From the NCBI GenBank assembly GCA_039801465.1, contig JBDRUT010000003.1, forward strand, positions 1 to 64,000: a stretch of 64,000 nucleotides of DNA, written 5' to 3'. Positions 16,339-24,250 of the stretch are shown piece after piece. A program made the translations under genes and the position numbers. Position 1 is the first letter of the stretch, and each line of letters starts with the position of its first letter. The DNA comes from JAOABV01 sp039801465 (GTDB lineage: Bacteria > Hydrothermota > Tepidihabitantia > Tepidihabitantales > CAIPLT01). Under the pieces are notes generated by a model. That model had not been told where the DNA came from. It did not search any database and saw nothing but the letters and a program-made list of their open reading frames with translations.

Positions 16339-19300
16339 ATGTCTCCCCAAAACCAAGGAGCCAAATGTTCTTTACATAAAGTATACAGATGGTTTTCGCC
16401 ACCGAGAGCAACAATTGAACCGAGGATAAAATTTCCGCTATCTGCCTGGTTAGGAATTTTGTTTCTTGGATTGCTTATTATTTTCTTTATACAAGTGGGT
16501 TATTTCTATGTTGTAAAACTTGGAATGTCTGAAGACGGAGGCGCTCTTGAGAGAGAAAGGTTAATTTTTAATGAAATTTATTGGGCTAATAAATGGAAAA
16601 AAGATTTTTTAGTACATAAACATGTAAAAAATGTGATAGATACGGCAAATAAATATTATTTGCAGTCAGTAAACTTAATTATTCAAAAAGAATCACTATT
16701 TGTTCCATTAGACATGCGTCTTATTAATAAATTAAGACACTATCTCGCTGTAAATTGCGATACTATGAAAAAATATTTGGTTCATAATCTAAAAATTCGA
16801 GATATAGTTCGTAACGATAGCATATTTATTTCAAATGACATTATATTTATTCCAAATATTTTTAAAAAAAGTGAGATAGAAAAAGTATTAATTCAAACAA
16901 ATTATAATAAACTGATTAAGGTAAAGAGAGTTAATAAAAGATGGAACCTTGTTATCAATGAAAATGTTCGAAAGACTTGTATAGATTCTTTACAGAATCA
17001 ATTTGAGCACCATTTATTAAAATTGAGATTTCAAAATTGGCTGCCTTCTATTAAGAAGTACTCAATTCGTACTAGCCTTATATATTTTCTATTAACTTTA
17101 TTAATTTTAGTTGAAATTTTTATTATTTTTCACTATTCTACCAAAAAGCCATTCCTTATATTGAAATCCAATAGAGTTATCTTATTTATACTACTACTTT
17201 GGATAATATTTACTTATATCTTAATGGTTGGATCAGAACGAATTGACCCTTCATGGTTCCCGCCGTTTGAGTGGATACATTCCTTGTTACCATTTTTGCG
17301 CCAATATGCACATTTAGTGTTATTAGTTATTGTGCTATTTTGGGGTATTTTTGTGCCGCTGAAATTTTGTAGTGGACGAAAAGAAAAGGGTAGTTTGTCG
17401 CCATGGTATGATAGAATATTATATCCATTGATAATATTCCTCTCGCTTATTTTTATATATTTAATATTTAAGGCAATTGGGCAAGAGTTGGCGGGAATAA
17501 AATTTGTTTCCGACGGAATCGCTAAACAAATTATACCGTCCACTCAGAAACTTTTACTAGTTAGTTTGGAAGTAGCAATTGGAGCAATGTGGTTAATCCT
17601 TACATTAATATACATTTTTTTTCCATTAGTAATAAGAAATTATTTTCAGGTTCAGGAAAGATATGAGGAATCAAGTGTTCCAGCAAATTGGATTAAGAAA
17701 TTATTGCGAGATGCAGGTCGATATTTAGGTTGGAACGACAATTATCAGTATTTTTTTAAGGAAATCATAACGAAAAATAGCACTCAATTTATCATAGGAC
17801 TATCGGGATTCATCCTGGTTCTTTTTGTGCCATTTCTTTTTTCATCAGCCGGATATTACAGTGCAACTATTTTTGCTTATTTAATAAGTTTTTTAAATCG
17901 ATGGACTTATTGGTTAATTATCATATTTTTATTCTTGGTCGGATGGACAGTCTGGCATTGGATGAGAATAGATGTAAGGTCTCGGCATTGGCAATTCTTT
18001 TTGCCTTTATTGATTGTTTTAATCATATTAACATTTTGGTTTCCAAAATCTATAATTGAAAGAATACCTTCGTGGGCGATCCAATTACAATTAAGAACCC
18101 AAATCCCATTATATCACGAACTCTTGACAACTGCTATTCCAGCTTCTCTACCTTTAATTATTCTATGGTTAGCACCTATAATTCAAGGGTTAAATAATCC
18201 TGTCAATATAATTGCCGCAAGAACTACAAGTATTTTACAAAAAATCTTACTAGAGTTAAAAAATCATACCATTTTATTTGGTTTTGGCGACCTTGGACAT
18301 AAAATAGGTGTAGGCATTGTTAAAAGAGATATAAAGCCATCTCTTATCCGGCAAGAAAGAAAATTTAATTTTGCAGAGATATATTCAACCCGTCGAAACG
18401 AAGTACTCAAAGTCTGTAAAGATGTTGTTATTGTGGATAAAAAAGAAAGTGTATTTGATGAAACATATACTGAGCCTATATATTATGGCAAGATTGGGTT
18501 ATGTGATGTAGAAATACCAAGGCTCGTTGCCAAAAGCAAAATTAAAGAAATTAATGAAGCAATCCAAAAATATCCTAATGATATTGTTCTTTTAGGTATA
18601 GTTGGCGATTGCAAAGAACCCGCCCTTCACGATAAAGTTAATTTTGATGAGAGCCAATCCGTAATACTCGCAGCTCGTGATGATACTGCAACATTTCCTG
18701 TTTTCAACGAAATATACAAACTGCATAACCAAAAAGAGACTAAAGGCTTAGAGAAAAAACCGAGAGCAATCGTTGGGACCGAAAGTAGTCTTTATGGTGC
18801 ATATTTGGAATGGCGTTGTGTTAATGAAGCAATCTATTTTGTTTACCCAGCACAATTACGAGGAATTATTGTTGGCGAAATTATTTCTGATGATATGATA
18901 AATCAAAAGTTTTCATTAGATTCTTTGAAAAATATAAAGGTTCTGGTTTTAGGAAGTGGCAATAAACTTTACTATATACTTCATACTCTTGCCGAAGACC
19001 TAAAAAGGTTTTTTGATTTTTCAAACTCAGAAGCAGAGAATTTTCTTCAAAATAATGTCGTTGTTGTAAGTAACGAAGAGTTTATTAAAAATAACAGCAT
19101 TGATGATTTGTCGAAAAGTTGGGTGTTTCCAAATCTAAAGTGTAAAATGTGGCGTATAAGGGCAGAAGCAGTAGGTTTTCCTAATGAATTTCTTGCAAAT
19201 AATTTATTTATACCAGTTATTTTAGAAAAACCTTCGGAGTCGTCGGTTTTAAAACCTGTGATAGAAAATATAAAGCCATCTATTATTGTCATTGCATCTA

Positions 19301-21132
19301 TGACTTCTGAAGAAACTGCGGCAATAACTCATGAAACTTTATTGACGCTTGAAAGAATAAAACAAAATAAATCAAAAGAAGTACAACCACATATAATAGT
19401 TGGAACAAGAAGAAAAGAATGGTATCAAATTAGAGATGCTATAACCTGTTGGCGGATGAGTAATTTTAAATATAGCTCAAGATACCCAATTCAGAGCGTA
19501 GATACAGTAATTGATTATTATGATGATGCTGGACAAATGATGCTCGGTCTTTATGAAACTTTACAAGTATCGTCTAACGATAAAGATGACCGAGCTTCAA
19601 AACCTATAGAAATCTCGAGTTGTACTGCTGATGCACCTGGATATCTCGCACAAATTACCGCTGATTTAGCAGGATTGAGGTTTACACCTAGTGAACTAGA
19701 TAAAGAAAAATTGAGACCAATTCCTAATTTTCATAATTATCGTTCTGTAAATGTAAAATTAGCAGATTTTACTCCCTTAATTGAAGGCAATGGAGGTAAT
19801 TGGTCAAAAAATCTTGGTTATTGTTTCTTTAGCGGTGCAACACTTGTCCGTGATGCAGTCAAAAATATCTTTGAAGAAAAACTAAAGACTTATCCGCGTT
19901 CTTGTGTTATTGGAGCAATAAATGATAGCGACATAAACTCAATTGAGCCTCTTCTCAACAAATTGTTTCCTAAAAAAGGATGTTTAATGGACCAAACTCC
20001 TTGTTTCGTTAATGATACATGCCCAAGGCGTCGGTTATGTCCGCTTGATATTTTCAGAAGACATCTAAAAATCGCTGGTGAAAAAGAGAAAAGAAAAAGC
20101 CATTATAGATGTAATCATCTAAAAATACTCTCAAATGGGACATTCCCCAAAGTGGATTATCAATCTTATGCACAGATTGCTTTATGTGGTTATGGTTCAG
20201 AAAATCCTGGTGCAATGGCACGAGCAATAAATTTGCTTTTGTTCCGTGATGTAGTTTCAAACGCGATTAATCAACAACAATCTAATCTTGGTGACGAAGT
20301 CCTTGATATTACATACACTCGTTCTTTTGGCTGTTACTGTCCGAAAAGAAGTTATAATAAAATTTACGGGAAACTTCAAAAGAATCCATTTAACGAAAAT
20401 AAAGAAGCACTTACAAGACTACAAAACAACTCTTATATCAATGCCGTATTAATAAGACCTGCGATTGATGTTGGAGGTGAAATAGATATTGATGGGGAAC
20501 ATAAATGTTATTTTAATCAATGGTTGAATTATGCCCAAGCACTTCACAGGATTTTGCCTAATAGAGAAATTTATAGAGTCGCAATTGGACATAATCGAAA
20601 CTCAAACTCTCCCGCGGATGAAATCATTCTTATTTATAGATACAATAAAAGCGAATTTGATGCTATTGAAAGTGATTTCATAATGCCTAATAAGGGCAAG
20701 AACCCAATTGACCCAAAATTAAATGACCCAAATAAATTTCTCTACCTTCTAAGAGGTTTTCGAAATACACCTTTAATGATACGAAGCGAAGCAAATATTA
20801 ATGTTAAGGACAACAACGGTATTATTGACTTTAAAAATGAGCCTGATTTAAAAGATAAAATATTCTATGAAAACCAGAATAAAAAGATAGTTTTTAAAGG
20901 GATAATGTCCCAAAATGAAAGAGAAAAATTTGTGAAATATGTTAAAGAAAGCACAATAGATAAACAAATTATTGAAACGTATCGCAACGCAATTAATAAT
21001 CTTTACAAAAGTTCACAAAGATATTGTGCATTAGGTTATTGCAATGTGCGTGAGACAACGTGTCCGTTTGAAAAAATTAGAGACGAAGCAGAAAGATACG
21101 GTATAGACTGGAAAGATGTAACACCTCCTTAA
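16339..21132 (+). CDS. Large multi-pass membrane protein with tandem RCK-like NAD-binding domains, unknown function
   Basis: 1597 residues, start behind AAAGGAG. I do not recognise the family. Seen: one helix at 36-60, a soluble loop of about 180 residues, then nine or ten hydrophobic helices between 246 and 613. Next comes a TrkA-N/RCK-like Rossmann unit: GFGDLG (648-653), a second strand ending in D700, and a GDC...AARDDTATFPVFN segment (757-790) laid out like the GDATD...ATDDD region of RCK domains. A second unit starts VLVLGSG (868-874) and includes IIVIASMTSEETAAITH. The last 500 residues hold a Cys cluster (C1215, C1222, C1228, C1234, C1258) and another near the C-terminus (C1563, C1568, C1575). 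No TVGYG-like potassium filter is visible. Architecture recalls RCK-gated channels, but that is inference. Single-gene unit. Confidence 0.65.
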   Translation: MSPQNQGAKCSLHKVYRWFSPPRATIEPRIKFPLSAWLGILFLGLLIIFFIQVGYFYVVKLGMSEDGGALERERLIFNEIYWANKWKKDFLVHKHVKNVIDTANKYYLQSVNLIIQKESLFVPLDMRLINKLRHYLAVNCDTMKKYLVHNLKIRDIVRNDSIFISNDIIFIPNIFKKSEIEKVLIQTNYNKLIKVKRVNKRWNLVINENVRKTCIDSLQNQFEHHLLKLRFQNWLPSIKKYSIRTSLIYFLLTLLILVEIFIIFHYSTKKPFLILKSNRVILFILLLWIIFTYILMVGSERIDPSWFPPFEWIHSLLPFLRQYAHLVLLVIVLFWGIFVPLKFCSGRKEKGSLSPWYDRILYPLIIFLSLIFIYLIFKAIGQELAGIKFVSDGIAKQIIPSTQKLLLVSLEVAIGAMWLILTLIYIFFPLVIRNYFQVQERYEESSVPANWIKKLLRDAGRYLGWNDNYQYFFKEIITKNSTQFIIGLSGFILVLFVPFLFSSAGYYSATIFAYLISFLNRWTYWLIIIFLFLVGWTVWHWMRIDVRSRHWQFFLPLLIVLIILTFWFPKSIIERIPSWAIQLQLRTQIPLYHELLTTAIPASLPLIILWLAPIIQGLNNPVNIIAARTTSILQKILLELKNHTILFGFGDLGHKIGVGIVKRDIKPSLIRQERKFNFAEIYSTRRNEVLKVCKDVVIVDKKESVFDETYTEPIYYGKIGLCDVEIPRLVAKSKIKEINEAIQKYPNDIVLLGIVGDCKEPALHDKVNFDESQSVILAARDDTATFPVFNEIYKLHNQKETKGLEKKPRAIVGTESSLYGAYLEWRCVNEAIYFVYPAQLRGIIVGEIISDDMINQKFSLDSLKNIKVLVLGSGNKLYYILHTLAEDLKRFFDFSNSEAENFLQNNVVVVSNEEFIKNNSIDDLSKSWVFPNLKCKMWRIRAEAVGFPNEFLANNLFIPVILEKPSESSVLKPVIENIKPSIIVIASMTSEETAAITHETLLTLERIKQNKSKEVQPHIIVGTRRKEWYQIRDAITCWRMSNFKYSSRYPIQSVDTVIDYYDDAGQMMLGLYETLQVSSNDKDDRASKPIEISSCTADAPGYLAQITADLAGLRFTPSELDKEKLRPIPNFHNYRSVNVKLADFTPLIEGNGGNWSKNLGYCFFSGATLVRDAVKNIFEEKLKTYPRSCVIGAINDSDINSIEPLLNKLFPKKGCLMDQTPCFVNDTCPRRRLCPLDIFRRHLKIAGEKEKRKSHYRCNHLKILSNGTFPKVDYQSYAQIALCGYGSENPGAMARAINLLLFRDVVSNAINQQQSNLGDEVLDITYTRSFGCYCPKRSYNKIYGKLQKNPFNENKEALTRLQNNSYINAVLIRPAIDVGGEIDIDGEHKCYFNQWLNYAQALHRILPNREIYRVAIGHNRNSNSPADEIILIYRYNKSEFDAIESDFIMPNKGKNPIDPKLNDPNKFLYLLRGFRNTPLMIRSEANINVKDNNGIIDFKNEPDLKDKIFYENQNKKIVFKGIMSQNEREKFVKYVKESTIDKQIIETYRNAINNLYKSSQRYCALGYCNVRETTCPFEKIRDEAERYGIDWKDVTPP

Positions 21133-21363
21133 TTACAATGTGTTATGAAGAATCCCGATTTCCCGATGGTGTGAAATATTTTATTTTCGGTGATTTTAAT
21201 ATTACTATTTCTAAAAGTAAATAAGTCGAGATAAATTCTTGAGTAAGATATTGCTTTAACCCGTATGCAACCTTATAAGCTATTTAATAGAATAGTAAGC
21301 ATTGTTATGCCATAAATGTAAAAAATATCATGATTTGTTATAGCCTAATGAAAAATGTATCTC

Positions 21364-21392
21364 TTGGACCCAATTACAAGGTAATGTATAAT
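21364..21392 (+). promoter_or_regulatory. Possible orphan promoter
   Basis: TTGGAC (21364-21369) and TATAAT (21387-21392), 17 bp apart, preceding the decayed frame at 21503. A similar segment (TTGGTCCCAAATAACAAGG...TATAAG) occurs at about 24171-24200, before valS. Confidence 0.4.
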
Positions 21393-21407
21393 ATTTTGTG
21401 TAAATCT

Positions 21408-21438
21408 AGGATTGAAATATTTTAGGATTGAAATATTT
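21408..21438 (+). repeat. Two-copy 15-bp tandem repeat
   Basis: AGGATTGAAATATTT occurs at 21408-21422 and again at 21424-21438, identical, separated by one T. Confidence 0.8.
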
Positions 21439-21866
21439 AAAACATAGGTGTATCCTCCTATGATGTTTAAAACTATAACAATAAAGAAAGGAGAACACAC
21501 CTATGAGACCATATAGCATACTTAAATATCAGCAAACATATCATTGACAAAAGAGAATTAATAAGTAAAATATTATTCAACTTATATGGTCTTTTGACCC
21601 AAATTGATTTATCGCTGTAAATTATATTGCTTGGCATTGTGGTCTCAGACCAATATTAAATCCAAGAATATAATCATCAGAACCGAATAGTTTAATTAAT
21701 GGTCTAATTTATAGAATAAGAAAACTCTTAAAATACCTGAATAAAAAATCAGGATAGAGTTTGGACATTATAAATGATAGAAATAATTTTTCTGAATTAT
21801 ATAAAAAAGACCCAGAGTTCAATTGGTATTGAATAAATGTTAAACAATAATTTTTAGGAGGAACAA

Positions 21867-23012
21867 ATGAAAGAATATAGTACAAGGAAAGAGACGCCGA
21901 AAACAGCGAATTCGGTTAAAGAAAACTCGAAAGTCACGGTTTCCGTGATAAAAGCCGATATTGGCGGATATGTTGGACATTCATCTTCTCATCCTGATAT
22001 AATAAAGAAAGCGGAAATGATGTTGGAAAAAGCAAAGCAAAATAAGACGCTGATTGATTACTGCGTTACGAGTTGCGGTGATGATTTGGAACTGATTATG
22101 ACTCATAACAAAGGTTGCGATTCTAAAGAAATTCACGGGTTAGCATGGCAAGTGTTTGAAGCGGGTACGGAACTTGCGAAGAAAATGAAACTTTATGGCG
22201 CTGGTCAAGATATGTTGGCTGATGCATTTTCCGGTAATGTTAAAGGAATGGGGCCTGGTGTTGCTGAAATGGAATTTGTCGAACGAAAATCCGAACCGAT
22301 TATAGTATTTATGGGTGATAAATGTGCACCTGGAGCTTGGAACTTTCCATTGTTTAAAATATTTGCTGACCCATTTAATACAATCGGACTGATTATTGAC
22401 CCTTCAATGCACGAAGGTTTCAAATTTGAAGTGCACGACATCAAAAAGGATAAGAACTTCATCCTATCCACACCGGAAGAAATGTATGATTTATTGGTTC
22501 TGATCGGTTCAGCAGAAAATTACATTATTAAAGCGGTTTATACTAAAAAAGGTGAAATCGCAGCAGTTAGTTCGACACAGAAATTATACTTAATAGCCGG
22601 TCGCTATGTTGGTAAAGATGACCCAGTGTTGATTGTGCGTGGGCAATCTGGTTTACCTTCAATGGGTGAAATTTTAGAACCTTTTGCTTTTCCTCATTTA
22701 GTTACTGGTTGGATGCGTGGTTCACATTATGGTCCGCTGATGCCAACTTCTCAAAAACAAGCCAATCCATCACGTTTTGATGGACCGCCACGAGTAATTG
22801 CATTTGGCTTTCAAGTCTCAAATGGCAAATTGATTGGCCCAAGAGACATGTTCGATGACCCATCGTTCGATTATGCTCGAAAAGAAGCAAATAAAATTGC
22901 TAATTTTATGCGGGCGCATGGTCCGTTTGAACCACATCGTTTACCACTTGCCGAAATGGAATATACTACCTTACCTGAGGTCCTAAAGAAATTAGAGTCT
23001 AAGATGAAGTAA
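21867..23012 (+). CDS. fbp: Fructose-1,6-bisphosphate aldolase/phosphatase (class V, archaeal type)
   Basis: 381 residues behind AGGAGG. The N-terminal SVIKADIGGYVGHSSSHPD and the later IAGRYVGKDDPVLIVRGQSG, FAFPHLVTGWMRGSHYGPLMP are hallmarks of the bifunctional enzyme, which condenses triose phosphates and then dephosphorylates fructose bisphosphate, making gluconeogenesis one-way. Acidic metal ligands (CGDD, GAGQDM) are in place. The family is found in archaea and deep-branching, mostly thermophilic bacteria. About 20 residues of N-terminal extension (rich in K, T, S) precede the conserved start; an internal ATG is not available nearer, so the full ORF is kept. Confidence 0.95.
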   Translation: MKEYSTRKETPKTANSVKENSKVTVSVIKADIGGYVGHSSSHPDIIKKAEMMLEKAKQNKTLIDYCVTSCGDDLELIMTHNKGCDSKEIHGLAWQVFEAGTELAKKMKLYGAGQDMLADAFSGNVKGMGPGVAEMEFVERKSEPIIVFMGDKCAPGAWNFPLFKIFADPFNTIGLIIDPSMHEGFKFEVHDIKKDKNFILSTPEEMYDLLVLIGSAENYIIKAVYTKKGEIAAVSSTQKLYLIAGRYVGKDDPVLIVRGQSGLPSMGEILEPFAFPHLVTGWMRGSHYGPLMPTSQKQANPSRFDGPPRVIAFGFQVSNGKLIGPRDMFDDPSFDYARKEANKIANFMRAHGPFEPHRLPLAEMEYTTLPEVLKKLESKMK

Positions 23013-23100
23013 AAAAATTAGGATAGTCTTGGATTTATGCTTGCGAACATACATCTAATCGTGTATTTAATACGCTTATTTACTTATTATTAAGTAATTA

Positions 23101-24117
23101 ATGCTACGGATTGATGGTTCTTATGGCGAGGGCGGTGGCCAAATTTTGCGCACCGCCCTTAGTCTATCAGCAATTCTCAAAATACCCTTTGAGATTTATA
23201 ATATCAGAAAAGGTCGTAAAAAACCTGGTTTACTTGCTCAACATTTAACTTCAGTGAATGCAGTGGCAAAAATTTGTAATGCGGAAGTTTCGGGAAATAC
23301 ATTTGGCTCAACCCATCTCACATTTATCCCTGGCGAAATTAAGCCCGGTGAATACGAATTCAATGTTGCGACGGAACGCGGTAGTGCTGGTTCGGTAACA
23401 TTAGTTGCTCAATCGTTAATTCCGATTTTATTAACAACTAAGAGTCGTGTGATAATAAAAGGCGGCACGCATGTGCCATTTAGTCCACCATTCGATTATC
23501 TGGCAGAGGTGCTTTTGCCGTTTTTGAGAAGATATGGTTATAATGTTGAGGCTAAAATTTTTCAATATGGATTTTTCCCAATTGGCCGAGGTTCAATTGT
23601 AATTGATTTTAAGCCCAGTTCTAATATCAAAACGGTACCAACAATCACGGAGCGGGGTAAACTAAAAAAACTGTCTTTAATTTCCAGAGTTGCTAATTTA
23701 CCACGAACAATTGCTGAGCGTCAGGCATCACATTTTCTGCGATTATTGCGTATCGATTTTCCGCAGATTGAAATTGAACAAATTACTGATGAAATTCGTG
23801 CTGCTTGTCCTGGAACATATCTGTTTCTTAAGGCAGAATATGAAAACATTATTGCCGGATTTTCCAGTTTAGGAGCAAAAGGCAAACCTGCAGAAACTGT
23901 TGCAGAAGAAGTTTATCAGGAATTTAAATCATATTTGTTATCTGAACGCGGTGTGTTTGATCGCCATCTTGCTGACCAGATATGTATTTTTTTAGCCAAG
24001 CAGAATATTTCTAATATTACAATCAACACCAATAAAATTACTGAGCATCTAAAAACTAATATCTGGACGATTCAGCAATTTCTTCCTAGTTTCAAACCCG
24101 TGGTTTTACCAGTATAA
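23101..24117 (+). CDS. rtcA: RNA 3'-terminal phosphate cyclase
   Basis: 338 residues, the usual length. It opens IDGSYGEGGGQILRTALSLSA and contains ERGSAGSVTLVAQSLIPILL; the adenylated histidine corresponds to H289 in VFDRHLADQ. RtcA uses ATP to turn an RNA 3'-phosphate into a 2',3'-cyclic phosphate. rtcB and rtcR are not neighbours here, unlike in proteobacterial repair operons. It follows the fructose bisphosphatase gene by 88 bp, with no Shine-Dalgarno; a TATTAT box lies 10 bases before the ATG but lacks a good -35, so leaderless expression is possible only. Confidence 0.93.
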   Translation: MLRIDGSYGEGGGQILRTALSLSAILKIPFEIYNIRKGRKKPGLLAQHLTSVNAVAKICNAEVSGNTFGSTHLTFIPGEIKPGEYEFNVATERGSAGSVTLVAQSLIPILLTTKSRVIIKGGTHVPFSPPFDYLAEVLLPFLRRYGYNVEAKIFQYGFFPIGRGSIVIDFKPSSNIKTVPTITERGKLKKLSLISRVANLPRTIAERQASHFLRLLRIDFPQIEIEQITDEIRAACPGTYLFLKAEYENIIAGFSSLGAKGKPAETVAEEVYQEFKSYLLSERGVFDRHLADQICIFLAKQNISNITINTNKITEHLKTNIWTIQQFLPSFKPVVLPV

Positions 24118-24215
24118 AAAAATATGATACCCCATCATCACAACTAACATTAAAACAGGGAAAATTCTTTTTGGTCCCAAATAACAAGGAAGTTATAAGC
24201 TGATAATCCTATAGA

Positions 24216-24243
24216 TTGACATAAAATCAAATTACCATATAAT
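24216..24243 (+). promoter_or_regulatory. Promoter of valS, predicting a leaderless mRNA
   Basis: TTGACA (24216-24221) and TATAAT (24238-24243), both perfect, 16 bp apart. The valS ATG begins at 24251, seven bases after the -10 box ends, where transcription should start. Confidence 0.8.
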
Positions 24244-24250
24244 AAAACCT

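Larger units (their letters stand above)
21133..21866. other. 734-bp gap with repeats and a decayed coding remnant
   Basis: No intact gene. A frame starts at 21503 behind GAAAGGAG (MRPYSILKYQQTYH then stop). A stretch from about 21575 to 21830 reads as protein with four stops (for example NYIAWHCGLRPILNPR and NDRNNFSELYKKDPEFNWY), which looks like a worn-out gene, perhaps a transposase. ATAGGTGT near 21445 and ACACCTAT near 21498 form an inverted pair flanking the start. Confidence 0.4.
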
